Source: Echinarachnius parma
Taxonomy: Eukaryota; Echinodermata; Echinoidea; Clypeasteroida; Echinarachniidae
NCBI GenBank assembly: GCA_037951105.1
Contig: JBAMJV010002987.1
Location: 1 to 64,000, forward strand
Reading direction: 5' to 3'
DNA: 64,000 bases
Part shown: piece after piece, positions 1-12,418 of the stretch
How positions within the stretch are numbered: the stretch's first letter is position 1
Layout of the letters: the number at the start of each line of letters is the position of its first letter
Made by a program: the position numbers and the translations under genes
Notes under the pieces: model-generated
Told to the model about the DNA's origin: nothing
Databases searched by the model: none
What the model saw: the letters and a program-made list of their open reading frames with translations, nothing else

Positions 1-408
1 GAAAAGATCAGAAGATGTTTGAATGGGGATTTGATTATGTAAAGAATATAACTGCTGTTAGCAAGCAATGTAAGTGTGCATAAGGTTTTCTCAATTCCCT
101 ACATAAGATTCATCGTTAATATGACGTTTAATAAACTCTCAGAGGGTAATTTCTGCATCAACCCTCCAAGTTCTGAAATTGAGATTGCAAGAATCCCAAT
201 TGACCCAAGTTATGTTGACAAGTTAATACACAGAGGAAAAATACTCCTATTCATCTACAATGCACAGAATGGAAGTTAGGCTTGGTAAGAAGCTATACAT
301 TTACATTTCACACATATCTACTGTGCATTTAAAGGAAGTAGAGGAACAAATATAAGCTGATTCTACTAGGAGTGTTGTGACTTGTGACCACGTTAGCCTT
401 AACTTCAC
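1..408. other. No recognised feature at the window start
   Basis: A 67-codon open frame on the plus strand at 76-279 contains PPSSEIEIARIPIDPSYVDK, with mixed amino-acid use. I recognise no family, start context or splice sites, so I do not call a gene. The missing 3' exons of the RTRAF-like relic would be expected here or beyond the window edge, but were not seen. Confidence 0.3.
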
Positions 409-1163
409 TTGCCTCTTCAAGTTCTCCTGTCTGCGCATCCCTCAGAGAGCCCGTTCCTTGATGAGAATTCCGACAGCTTCTAGCGTCACGACAGGGTCCA
501 CATGCATGGGGATCTTCAGCAGTGTGCATATGGATACCAGAGCCTGCCTTCACGTTTGGACTAGAAACTGAATAAAGAAAGAGGGGGTTCAGTCACATCA
601 TACTGTACACAAATTACCATCCTGTTATGTTGTGGCAGGCAATGTACCGACAATGCATGGCTGGTATGCATTTGTTGACACACCGACACATGCATTGTCC
701 CTTGTATTCTGTACAACCAGGAAATTGTGTGTATGGCGGGGCGTGTAAATGACCATACCCTAGTTTGACTACCATTGTACGTTTAAATTAATGATTTTTA
801 GAGCCCGATACTGAATGGTCAGATATTGCCATTTATGTTAGCGTATCATATACACACCACCCAGGCTGCATTATGTGAAATTTACACACTTCGCATCTCA
901 AATTTGATTTATCAGTTGTCAAAGATGAGAAAAATATACATCATTCTAGAATCTCATATTTGTGTGAAATGTTCAGTTCAGTCTCAATATTCTAAAAGAT
1001 TCATCAATAGTTAACAGACATTGCTTATGGACAAAAATTCAACATTTAATACATTAATTTGGCCAAGTAATAGAGAGAAATCCCAACATAATGAGATACT
1101 ACAGCATTTTTTTTCTGAACTCCTTGCCTAGAAATTTGGTATTTTCCCATATTTGCAATATAT

Positions 1164-1945
1164 ACATAGGCGTACCCAAGGGGGGGGGGGGGTTTGGGGG
1201 GGGTTCAAACCTTCCCCCCCCCCTTTGACCCAAAAATGGCTGTTTTGGGGGGGGGAGGGGGGGAGGGGGTTTGAACCCCCCCCCTCCTTTTCCCAATTTT
1301 AGCGGTCTGCGACCATCATTACCCGGTCTCGGCCTCGAAAATTGCGAAGAATTCCGGTCTCTGGCTCGAAAAGTGTTGAAATTTCTCGGTCTCTGCCTCA
1401 AAGATTTGTTTGGGTCTCGGCTTTGAAAATTTTCTACTGCACACACCCCCGAAAATTGCGAAGAATTCCGGTCTCTGGCTCGAAAATGTTGAAAATTTGC
1501 TCGGTCTCTGCCTCAAAGAATTTGTGGTCTCTAGGCTTTGAAAAATTTTCGATACACACCCCCCACTGAGACGAGTTCTCAACGAATATTCTTGGTCTCG
1601 GCCTCGGAAAGTTTTTGAACCGACCCTTGATCTCGGTCTCGAAAAATTTTTAAGGTAACTTGGTCTCGGCTTTGAACATTTTCTACGGACATTCCCCCCC
1701 CCCCCAACTGGAGAGGGTTCTCAACCATATGGTCTTGGTCTCGAAAATTTTTGAAGGTACTTGGTCTTGGCTTTGAAAATTTCTACGGACACCACCCCCC
1801 CCACCCCCCCCCCCCCCCCCAACCCCTCAACCAATGATCTTGGTCGCTCGGCCTCGAAAATTATGAAGGTAATTGGTCTCGGCCTCAAAAAATTTTACAA
1901 AATACCCCCCCCCTTGAAAAAATCCTGGGTACGTCGCTGGCTCGC
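1164..1945. repeat. GGTCTCGG minisatellite element with G/C runs
   Basis: The block opens with a GCGTACCCAAGGGG-type border and closes with the inverse, CCTGGGTACG, suggesting one mobile repeat unit. Inside, short phrases recur: GGTCTCGGCCTCGAAAATT, GGTACTTGGTCTCGG, TTTTCTACGGACA, and long C runs followed by ACTGAGAGG. The same phrases recur at 16290-17120 and 32290-32420. Open frames across it are low-complexity Pro, Gly and Arg products and are not genes. It lies inside an intron of the RTRAF-like relic. Confidence 0.7.
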
Positions 1946-2891
1946 ACTGCATATATATATAGTTAATAACATAGTACACACAGGTCCTGTTATGGATAAT
2001 GTAGGCAATTGAGTTAATTAGCTGTTGTCTTAACCTTCAATGCAGCAAAGGGATCCTCTGCACCCAAGCCCTGTGGGTGTCTTGGGTGCTGCTCCTATAT
2101 CTTTGTACAACTGGGCTGAAAAAGTCAAGAATATATCAATATGAATTATGTTTTTGATATCCCTCAGGATAAATTGCAAGTGTAATATTTATTGTTTTAA
2201 TAGACAAGATTAATCTGATTTCATTCTGATTTTGCCTTTTGATCTTTAAAATTTTGTAAATTCTCTGTAATTGCACTAAATTCAATAAAGATTTTCAATT
2301 GATCTTCAAGCGGGTCATCTCAAGTGGGAGTAGCTACAGGATGTCCTGGGGGAGGGGGACTAGCGGGAGGCATGTGCCCTCCAATCATTTGACAAAAATA
2401 AAAATAGAAATATTCTAAGGGGAAAATCCTTCCATAAAGTCTCAAGAAGTACATGGGTGTGCACCCAATCTGTCAGACCACGTCGTTACAACCAGTGTGC
2501 TCATCTTACGAATTGAGATCCTGTTTCTTGTGGAGCCAAGTAAGAAACAAAAATAATGGTCTCCGAACAAAGAAAAATAGGGACTGATTGGGAGTCAGAG
2601 TAAGTGGCCTTTACAGACAAGGTGGTCACCTCAGAGAAAGTCGACTATATTGATTATTATCAGGATTTGAGAAGAGCGAATGCGACCTACCCTTTTTCGC
2701 CATACTCCAGTCTGACGCATGACCAAGCACCCAGTCACACACAGCCTTCTTATCACTGCTGTCCACAGGACACTGAAGATCTTGTACGTACTGATCAAAA
2801 ACCAAAACAAATTGAAAAAAAAGATTTGTACAAATTTAGAAGTAGAAATTATCTCTTTTCTTGAAGCCCTGTTGGGCACTGAACAGATTAA

Positions 2892-3438
2892 AGGATAGTT
2901 TGAGTTTTGGTATAGAGGGCGCTTCACAAAATAATTTTGTTGTGAGATAATGAAAAACTGAGTGTCAAATTTAAAAGAGCATGACAAATTTTAATGACAT
3001 CATAAACTTTATTTGATCAAAATCGGTTCCAGAAATGCCTGAAATAATCCCATAAACATAACCATTTTTAATATTGTGTGGCCTCACAATTATTTGATCA
3101 TTTTGAACCAGACCATTAATTTGTTCCCTCTTTTCAAAAATTTTCAAAAGATGTTTTTGTAATATTTGGTTGCTTATCCTATCTATCTAATCATCATTTA
3201 ACAAAACATCACATGCACAATATTTTATTTTAAATGGTTTTAACAACCAATGAGTTTTAGAGAGCGCCCTCTTGAGTTTGTAACGGCTCTTCTTTGAATG
3301 AGAACAGGCTTTTTACTTAGTCATTTGTAATTTTGTATTCCTTTTCGAGCATGGTGAGAATTATAACTGTTAAGTTTGTAATACTGGTTCAGTTTCGACC
3401 AAAACTGTACCTCTCTTTACCAAAACTCAACTATCCCT
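2892..3438. mobile_element. TTAA-flanked MITE, family A copy 1
   Basis: About 547 bp with terminal inverted repeats (AGGATAGTTTGAGTTTTGG on the left; CCAAAACTCAACTATCCC on the right). Characteristic internal blocks are AGAGGGCGC next to the left end and its inverse GCGCCCTCTTGAG in the right half. TTAA precedes the left end; the right flank has drifted to TTAT. No coding capacity, so non-autonomous. The TTAA target suggests piggyBac-type mobilisation, which is inference. Confidence 0.75.
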
Positions 3439-3915
3439 TTTATGGCCTCTAAAGATTGTACTGGCCATTACATGAACCGGGTGTCCCCAAAAGTGTCATT
3501 TTTGTAATCATAATTTTGTGAACAAAAACAAACAGTATTTCATACAATTTTTTAATAACCTTATATATACTTCTCGCAGTAAATCATATGGCATCATGCA
3601 TGTATTATTGTATTTATTTGTATTTATTCATTTACCCAAATCAACAATAAACAATATTTACCAAAATTAGATCAATTTTGTATAATTCACTGTTAGTAAT
3701 AGTTAATAAATGAAGTTGGCGGGATCGACTATTAAGTTCTATCTTTAAAGACAATGGCTTGTCCTGTGAATGCAGCATGTAGTTATCCCTCAAACCTGCT
3801 TGGTGGTCATGAAGAGTATGATGAACGATGAATTTTCTACAATTGCGCATTTTGCAACAATAAATACATTTTACAAAGAGGGATCAAGAGTTATATCTGG
3901 TTTTTATAGAAACTA

Positions 3916-4096
3916 CAGTCAACTCTGCTTATATGTCGAATCTGTTGGGACTGAATGAGATTGCTTCGACTTAGAAAGAAATTGACCTATGTAAGGGTTA
4001 AAACTCATAGAAAGAATAAAGAAAAAGGACTGGTATAACACCTCGACTTAGGCGATTATTTGACTTACTGCAAATTCGACTTAGCAGAGTTGACTG
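3916..4096. mobile_element. TA-flanked short MITE, Tc1/mariner-like
   Basis: A 181-bp element bounded by TA on each side, with inverted ends CAGTCAACTCTGC and GCAGAGTTGACTG followed inward by TATGTCGAAT and its counterpart. TA duplication and CAGT-type ends fit Tc1/mariner non-autonomous derivatives. It lies in the intron next to the first recognised exon of the RTRAF-like relic. Confidence 0.75.
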
Positions 4097-4399
4097 TATT
4101 TCACTATTTTTCAAGATGCTGGTACACACTGCATTTTCAATTGACTTCAGCGAGCTGTATTTCTCGACCAGTCTCTCAACTGCTCCATATATTCTGAAAT
4201 CATAGTTCTGGAGAAATATGTTGTTTTGACTTGATCTCTTTTACTGGCTGTGAGCAACTATTGATGATAATACCTTGTGTAATGCCTTGGGCCACTGTGC
4301 ACTGCTCTTGTTTCTCAGCTCACCCCTGTCTTCAATCTTGTACAATCTGATCTTCTGATGCTTCAAGCCACTCAATCAGTTTCCGCCACACATTCTCAT

Positions 4400-6329
4400 C
4401 TAAGTAACGGAAAGGGAAACAATACAATTGTATTCTGGGGGCTACTTTTAAAACATGCCCTTCATTAAAATGGCAATCTGCTATATTTGTTTTTTCATTA
4501 GGCTTACCTGTTAACTACATGTATATGCAAAATGTTAAAGCAGCAATTTTTGTGATATTCAATTCAGCCCTTTATTGTAATTTTTTTTATCTTAAGCCCC
4601 AAAATCACAACATCATATGAATTCATCTAATAAATAATTATTTAGTATTTATACTGTATTTACATCTGCATATATCTGTTAAGTTCTTCATTATAATTAT
4701 AGTGATTTATTATGATTACGGTATGCTCCCATTTATATTATTTGCTTATTTATAAATGAAGAAAATAAATTCCAAATAATAACTCTTCAAAAGTCCAAAA
4801 CAAATAAGTAGTAGGACAGTAATGTAATCTTTGACTTTTCTTTACTCGTTTGACTTTAGTCTTTAGTTTAGTGAAAGTTTATTTGAACCTAGTTCAGAAG
4901 AACGTTTGTAGAGACATTTAACATTATCATTCGGGACATTTTGTGTTTTACATGCTACTTTAGTATAGCATGTAGAACAGAACATGTCTTGAATGATAAT
5001 GTTTAATGTCTCTAGACTTCTAGTCTAAGCAACGCTGAGTCTAAGTGCTGTACTGTATGATTGAGTGACCTACACATCGGCACCCACTAACATATATCTG
5101 AAAGTTTCAGACTTTAAACAAGTCATCAAAATTTTATAAACTGTACTCGACATATCAAGGAAATAGTGAGCAGATCTCCGATGCGGTTGTATCAGATTTG
5201 CATTTATAGGTCCTATTTCATATTTTGAGACTATAGTCTGTTTTTTTACGCTGCACAAGGTCGCGATGTTCATTGAAAACCTTTACTCCCATATTGACAA
5301 TACACGCTAATTCACTAATTTCTGTGTAGCGGACGCTCTCTACGCATCATTTCTTCTCAAAACTTCGGCCTGCTGGGGCACTGTGCAGTTTTTATAAGTT
5401 TAGCGTGCACTATCACTCAGATACAGATGCCGCCATTTTTTCACAAACACGTGCAAACACACAAATTTTACGTAGGATGCACGGTTTCACAAAGAGTATT
5501 GATGTGTAGTACACCTACCTACCTTATTATACTGTCTTTACTGATTACTGACGTACAATTTTACAATACGTTCTTCTGATTCTGAATCAAAAAATATTTG
5601 AACCAACTTTTTATTTATTTGACTTTTACAAAATTATTAAATAAGACTAGAGCATCATCAACTTTTTGTATAATTTTTATAGCTGGCATGCCTTCATAGT
5701 TATATATTTATGAATAGCAAACTTGATAATGGGATATTACTATTGTGTCTACTAAAATAGTAACATACTAAATAAATGGCACCCGAGAAATACATTTAAA
5801 TTAAATTACAACTACACATAAAATACACATGTGGGACTAGGAAAAGACAAAAATCATTATTTTGAAAAGATTATAACTGATATTCATGGGGTGAATTTCA
5901 CGAAATATATCTTAACCACTTATGTCAAGATTCGGTTGAGGGTGATCAAGGGCTTGTAGTTTCCGTCTGAACATGTTCAATAGATGAAAAATCACGAATT
6001 GAAGAGTCAAAGATTATAATATTGATCAGGACGTCGGGACTCTGTCACACAAAAACGTGTCGACAAAAACTTTGATAAGGGCGTCCTCTGTAGCGCATTA
6101 CCGTACGTATCGTTACACGCCAGATCAGAGTTGCAGAAGTGTTAGCACTGGCTTGGTTCTATCGACATAGGAAATCACTTATAACATGAATTTTAGCCTA
6201 TCAGGGATAGTTTTTCCCCGTGAGATCCTATTATAATAATATTTCTTTTAATAAAAAATTCATTATAAACCTCAGAAATCAGCTTGAAAATTCACATTGG
6301 GAACGCCCACAAAAATTGTCTCCAGAGTG
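4400..6329. other. AT-rich stretch with one hairpin element
   Basis: A near-palindromic hairpin lies at 4909-5014: arms of about 50 bases (GAGACATTTAACATTATCAT and its inverse) separated by a few bases. It is probably a small foldback MITE. The rest is AT-rich with no recognisable exon. The missing 5' exon of the RTRAF-like relic could be here, but none of the ATG-led frames looks right. Confidence 0.5.
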
Positions 6330-6833
6330 AAATTCTGCTTGTGACCTCTTCTGTCAATCACAACTCAGTTACTTATAAGGATGATACATTGCCCCTTCGC
6401 CCAGAGCTGAAGCGTCTGCTCACAATAGTATCACATGTTTGAATACTCTACACAAGTAACACACTTTCAATTTCAATTGCGCAGTTGCTATGGCAGAAAA
6501 GCCCAATTATAATTAGGACAAGCAATTAGGGACTGAAAAGCTATTGTATGGCATGCATGCAGGACACGATATTATTGTGGGCCCGAATGTTCTACAATTG
6601 TCCTTTTCTTTTTGTCATCTAATGTAAGCTGACAGAGATTGACATGATGTCAATTAGCTTATCAGTGCTTTTCTTGTCCTTATGATGGTTGTGGTTTTCT
6701 CTGACATAGCAATTGCTATGTATTCAAAGATGTGATTACTGAGCAGTCGTTTCTCCTGGGCGAAGGTGTGCACGGTTTCATCTTATAAGTAACTGAGTTG
6801 TGATTGACACTTATGAGGTCACACGCAGAATTT
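6330..6833. mobile_element. Inverted-repeat (foldback-type) element
   Basis: The outer arms mirror each other. The left reads AAATTCTGCTTGTGACCTC then CAATCACAACTCAGTTACTT. The right gives the inverse, AAGTAACTGAGTTGTGATTG then GAGGTCACACGCAGAATTT. Further in, CCTTCGCCCAG pairs with CTGGGCGAAGG, and GTATCACATGTTTGAATAC pairs with GTATTCAAAGATGTGAT. Arms are about 120-150 bases around an AT-rich centre. No coding content. Target duplication was not resolved. Confidence 0.7.
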
Positions 6834-7827
6834 GTTTAAGAGGTGGGGTCTTAGCAAGATGAACAAAATAATTGCACAAAATGTTATAAAATTTACAGAA
6901 ATATATTTAGGTAAACAGTTTACAAATATTTGATGACGTAGTACACCATACAGATAAAAAAGGAGTCAACATGATGTATTTGCATGTCATGGAACTGCTC
7001 CTTTCTCAAACGAAATCATTTGTTTTTCCTAAAATAATCAAATTATCAGGCTTTATTTTATAAACAATGTTTTTGTCGAGCAGGCCTTTGGCGCGGAACC
7101 TTGTAAAAATGTGTAAGATTGTTTTTGACTTTGTCGAGTAATGAACATCATGACTGATAATTAATATGAGTCCACTGCATGGAATACACATAATTACACA
7201 TCAAAGGCGAACTGCGCAATTTGACCATCCCAGCACTGTGTTTTCTTCTGACATGCAGCAGCTGCAAGTATACTTTTTATTAACCGAATTATTCTTTTAC
7301 ATTCTATATGATTCGTACAAATACTATTTGACCAAGTTGCTGCTTTTTTATTACCAAAACCATGTTCGAGAATTTTAAAATCCCAGGCAGCACTATACCG
7401 TACTTCTCCTCGTGTGCAAAGCCTAACATTCCCAGTTCCTTCGTAATCAACGCTGTTTTGCAAAGAAACTCCACCCATTGTGATTAAATGTAAACAAACA
7501 CTTTGCGCTTCAATTTGAACTGCAAGAGAAGTTTAAAAAGAAGCAAGGAATACTCACACTGTTTTTTCTTTAACCAACATTACCTAATACCCAATCATTC
7601 TACACTTCATTGTATATTTTATCAATAATTTTTATACCAGCCTTCTGAATTATTTACTATTTAAGAGAATCGATTACCCCCTTATATTATGTTTTGTGTA
7701 TTGTTTTTGGCACACTAGTATTAATATTTTTTTTTTGGGGGGGGGGGGGGAGGGGGGGCGGGGGGGGGGTCGTGGGGGGGGGGTGGAGGGGTGGGCACGT
7801 GCCCAGTGCCCCCCGTAGCTATGACAC
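6834..7827. other. No gene seen; ends in a G-run tract
   Basis: AT-rich sequence with short open frames lacking any recognisable motif. From about 7735 to 7800 there is an interrupted run of G with occasional A, C and T, directly before the CCCAGATAAC element. Confidence 0.5.
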
Positions 7828-8470
7828 CCCAGATAACAATGCTACCGTTGGCCCATACGTTGGCCCAATGTAGGCGGTCATTGTTGGAGCCAACGTCAAA
7901 ACACGTGACGTTTTGCCCACGTCATTCTTGCCGCTGGGCCCTCGTCGGCCCAACCCCCCCATAAGCCAACGTCAATTGCCAATGTTGCGCCAACGTTTGC
8001 CCAACCCTTTTATTTTGCTATTGTCTGACGTCAAGCCAACATTGAGCCGACTTAAACCCCAACGTTCATACGACTATATAAGTGAAATGCTGGAGGGCCC
8101 TACGTTGGCTTGCCTACCGTCGAGTAATGCGGTTGTTTGTCAAACGTTAGTACGACGTCAACTAGCCAAACCAATATCCAACGTAGTAAGCGAAACGTTG
8201 GCCCAAACGTTTGCTTTTCGACCATATAAATATGATTGTTCGTCTAACTATCACCCAACGTTGTTTTCAACGTACATTTGCCGACCAGTTTGCCACACAG
8301 TCAAACAGCCAACAGCTCGGCTTAACGTTGGTTTTAACGTCAGCTCGCCGACTGCAACAATATGGTTGTGAATTTACCGTAGGCCAACGTGTGGCTAAAC
8401 GTTGTTTTTTCCAACCGCGACGGTGCCGACTAAAGACTTACGTTCCGCCAACGTCGCATTGTTATCTGGG
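7828..8470. mobile_element. MITE with CCCAGATAACAATGC ends tiled with GCCAACGT motifs
   Basis: Perfect 15-bp inverted ends, CCCAGATAACAATGC and GCATTGTTATCTGGG, enclose 643 bp in which GCCAACGT, CGTTGGCCC and close variants recur dozens of times in both orientations, spaced irregularly. The 152-codon and 101-codon open frames inside are by-products of this motif tiling. No clear target-site duplication. Mobilisation by a DNA transposase is inferred from the ends. Confidence 0.75.
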
Positions 8471-8864
8471 ACTGTCCCCCAGGCCCACTTCTGACTATTC
8501 TTCTGGAAAAAAGTGAAAGAATAACTTTACATAAAGAAATTCTCCCTCTTTTTTTAAATTAAAGTATTTTAATTAATAACTAGACATGAAATTCGTCATA
8601 GACAGAATCTTAGGTGGATCGCGCGTCACACTCACTTGAAAATTTATCTTTTGAACCCTTTCCAGCAACAAGTTTAAACCAATTTTATTTGGAGGAAATC
8701 TTACACAATTATCATCGTAGAGGGCAATCAACCTAAACATATATTATATATGTTGAGGTCCATTACAGTTATGATCAAGACTCTATGGTTGGGCGCCCAA
8801 GAGTAACAAGTAACAAAACAGGTCTAGGCCTATTAATTTAGTAAATTTTAGTAACACACAGCAC

Positions 8865-8911
<47 letters not shown>

Positions 8912-11900
8912 CACAATCACTCTCAACATGTACATGTATATGTCTATACCAGGTCTAGTACAAATTTAAGGGAGGGTATGGGATGGTTATTACCCCCCTC
9001 CCATTTGGAGCCCGTTCGAAATTTGTGTTTTAAAACATCACTCTAATTAGAAGCGTGGTTATTATTAGTATTCTTATGTATTTTTATTAAAGATGTAATG
9101 TTAAAAAATAGCGGGGAGAATTATTGTACCGGGCCATTGCCTCCCCCCCCCCCCCCCCCCCCCCCCCACATCCCACCACCCAAGAAAAGGGAGGGGGGTA
9201 TATATTACCCATCCCAACCCCCTCCCCCGATCTATACGCCCGTGAACTCTACCTAGTCCAAACTGGAGCTAATCTATGAGCATGGATCATCTTACAAGAT
9301 GATCTTTTACAAGTGTCTTTATTCACGTCCGTAGTGACACTATTAATACAACACCATAAATAATTACACTTTCCAAATTGAAAGGGTTAAGATTTCAGAT
9401 ACAAGTCTGCTTTTTGTCCAACACTGGCTCTACTGAAACTACCTTTTTCACATGGTGATATATTCCTAATATTTTTCTACAAATATATTAACTGTATATT
9501 TCATTACTTTCATTACAACTAAAATTCATATAGCATTTTCCATCACGAAAGCATTAATTTAGTCAGTATGCATGTCTAAAACAACAAAAACAATGTATTA
9601 TCGAAGACAAGTATTAATCCCACTTCGTGATATTCTGAAGCATAATAGATAAATCCAATAATTATCACCACCATCATTAACACGTGTAACATAGAATCAG
9701 GAATAATCACCTTTAATGCACAGCATACTCGATTCCCACCTTTGTGATATTCTGAAACATAATAGATCATCCAATAATCATACACCACCACTCATTAACA
9801 CGGTCGTGTAATCAATAGAATGTTCCGTCATGATATGTTAGTCAACACCACACTACCTCTCTTAAATTGTTTACTCCATGGTATGAAACACACATGCATG
9901 ATATGAATGAAGAAAGGAATATTGTGCTATACGTTGGTGGTTTAAACATACAGTGAGAATCACAATTCCGTTCCCCATACCATTATTTCATTTCTAATAG
10001 GGGATACTACGCCACAAAGTGCTAGGGGTGGAGAGACTATTTTGACCGATACTGGAAGGAGGGGCGTTCATAAAATTGTATGATGTAGTATGAGGGCGAA
10101 GACCCCTAACATTGGGGAGGGTGTTCGTTGGTCTCGTTAATTGGCAACGCATTATGCATAAATTTGATGTGCGCTGTATTGAGAATCAATTACTGTTTTC
10201 AAACATCTAATTAAAAAGAACACGCCATAAGTTACGAAACAAAAGAATATACACGGCTTACCTGGAATTTCTTGAAATATTTGTATGCTAAATTTGCAAT
10301 AAAGGAAAAAACAAATGTTTGCCATTATTTGAGCAAATTAATAGGAGAACATATTATTTTTCCTCCATATTCTCCACTACAACATGATCAAAATTGTAGA
10401 CGTATTCGAGCGGAATCGAAGGAGATAGAAGCACAACTGCAGCTCTTGTCCAAACATAATACAAAAATTTATGAAATCAATCAAAATTAAATTTTCGCTT
10501 TTCATGGCAATGATTTGATGAACGTCATGATGTCCAGGTTTACAAACTTTGAATCTTCGCACTATACCTACAACTCATACTCTATCACGAGAAACATAAC
10601 GACCAAAATACTGGAACATGGATTTTTCAAATTTATGATCAATTGAACAGGGCATGTTTTTACCACATTTTCTCACATAATTTTACGTATGGCAGCACGC
10701 GCGTATTTCATGTGTAGCACGCGCGCATCGACACATTTCCGGTCGGAAAGAGATAGTAATTGTTTCAGAATCGTCCCAGCTACAAGATATCAAAACTTGG
10801 GCGACAGATTCAAGCAGAATTGACCCGAGATATCGGAATCCAAAACACGATATATACATAATCGCAAATGATAAAATCGTTGAAAACTGCCTAATGTTAA
10901 CTTCTCATTGGTCATATGATGTACATAATGAGGTTTTGGTTGGCGATAAGGATGCATGACGTTGTATCTACAAATCTCATTCGTCTGCAAGGAAAAAGTA
11001 TTTATACAAAATTGCCCCGTGGGATTTTAAAAATTATTATCAATTTAAAAAAGGGCATATTTTTGCTAGACATATTTTGTGCATAGCAGGCACTCGCGGA
11101 TTTTAAAGTTTACGCCCTCCTGTTCGAGCGGTTTTTGGTCGAGGAGAGTCTGGAAACTCGTTATAATTTATCATAGAAAGTATTGGGAATCAGTTTCCAA
11201 AAAAAAAAACATCGCCATTTTTTTCTGTTCCGTGCGCGCTACACGTGAAAGAAGCACGCGCGCAAACGCGCACGCGCGCAAAAATTATGAAATGCTCGGA
11301 ATGACCTGAACGTATGGAAAATTGGTTCGCGCGTTGATTTGAGAATTTTTCAAGGATTTTTACCCTTTGACGCGCGCGTAACGCGTCCGTCGTTGTCCGT
11401 ACGACCTTGGGGTGCGACATTTTTATATAGCCCTTGAACTTAGCTTGCCATGTACAGAATTTGGTGAAAATATACCATTACGTAAGAAAGATATGGGCCC
11501 TGTTGAAATATTTCACAAAATGGCGTCTCATGACGTCACAGGGTAGTACCTAGTCATTAATCATTACCCAGGTGCACAATTTCGGACCAAGGTCTATTAT
11601 GTTCACCAGGTTTCATTATCATATCCCCACGGCAAATTTTACAGACACGAGACACAAAAAACGTACAAAGAAAAAAAAATAAAGAATAATTGTGTTTCCA
11701 CAATTGCGGTATATTTTGGAGATCGTAATGACCGCGGGAAATAAAGAAAGATCGTGATAGCGTTATCAAAATGATGTCGAATGAAATCGGAATGACCGCG
11801 GGAAATGACGACGGATCGTGTAGCGTTATCTAAATGATGTCGCATGATAATTTGATATGTTATGAACAAGATCTTATCGAGATCGAGCCTTGTAACATGA

Positions 11901-12103
11901 CACGCAATTATATACACAAAGCCAGAGATGAAGCGTGAAGTATTGTGCGATTGTGGAAACACCCCGCTGAGTAAGTAACAAAAAGGTGATACGCCTATAC
12001 GTATCACCTAATTATAAATTATTATGTGAATTATATTTGGCCTGTATACATATTTGCATTATGAGTTGTAGACCCCCCCCCCCCCCCCCCCATCCGCTAT
12101 TAA
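8471..12103. other. Repeat-rich stretch without a recognised gene
   Basis: Holds a (CA)n microsatellite at about 8866-8911 and a C run of more than 20 at about 9145. Two imperfect direct copies of a TGATATTCTGAA block with a CATTAACACG tail occur at about 9620-9690 and 9740-9810. Between 10.6 and 11.5 kb, GCGCGC-rich blocks recur around GATTTTTCAAATTTATGATC-like sequence. A roughly 70-bp direct duplication (AATGACCGCGGGAAAT, AGCGTTATC) lies at 11717-11850. Small open frames here match nothing I recognise. Confidence 0.5.
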
Positions 12104-12418
12104 AGGGATAGTTGAGTATTGGTCAAACTTAACTTTAGTAACCAAAACCTGCACCATTACGGTACAAAATAATAGTTATAACTTCACCATGCTCGAAAAG
12201 TATACACACAATTACAAACGACTAAGTATATAAAAACCCCTGTTATCATTCAAAAAGAGCCGTTTACAACTCAAGAGGGTGCTCTCTAAAAAAATCATTG
12301 GTTTAGAGCCATTTTTCATACAAAATTGTGCATTTAATGTTTTGTTAAAATAATGATTCAATAGAGATATCATCAACAACTTTTAAAAAACCTATTCAGA
12401 TTTTTTTGTAAAGTAGTC
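12104..12418. mobile_element. TTAA-flanked MITE, family A, truncated copy
   Basis: Begins with TTAA then AGGGATAGTTGAGTATTGG, followed by the family's left half (AACTTTAGTAACCAAAACCT, GAGGGTGCTCTC). It breaks off near 12418, without the right terminal repeat. Confidence 0.7.

Larger units (their letters stand above)
409..4399 (-). pseudogene. RTRAF (C14orf166/CLE)-like pseudogene, four exons
   Basis: Four exon-like blocks lie in the right order on the minus strand: 4274-4399, 2691-2790, 2035-2115 and 409-567, most with AG/GT borders. They read DENVWRKLIEWLE, then KIRLYKIEDRGELRN, YVQDLQCPVD with AVCDWVLGHA and VRLEYGEK, YKDIGAAPKTPTGLG with AEDPFAALK, and SSPNVKAG with LLKIPMHVDPVVTLEAVGIL. 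These align with human RTRAF as I recall it (WLEDQKIRHYKIEDRG, AIDWLLGLAVRLEYGDN, FKAGVMALANLLQI, AIRILVQERL). RTRAF is an RNA-binding subunit of the tRNA ligase and of transcription-linked complexes. Each exon needs at least one small frame change: near 4350, 2714, 2061, and about 534 and 440. The N-terminal exon and the C-terminal third were not found. Introns are kept, so this is not a processed copy. A functional copy probably lies elsewhere; base errors in the assembly are the main alternative. Confidence 0.62.

Noticed and set aside
7913-8516. Open frames of 152 and 101 codons on the plus strand
   Set aside because: They lie wholly in the GCCAACGT-tiled MITE; their composition follows the motif and there is no protein family signal.
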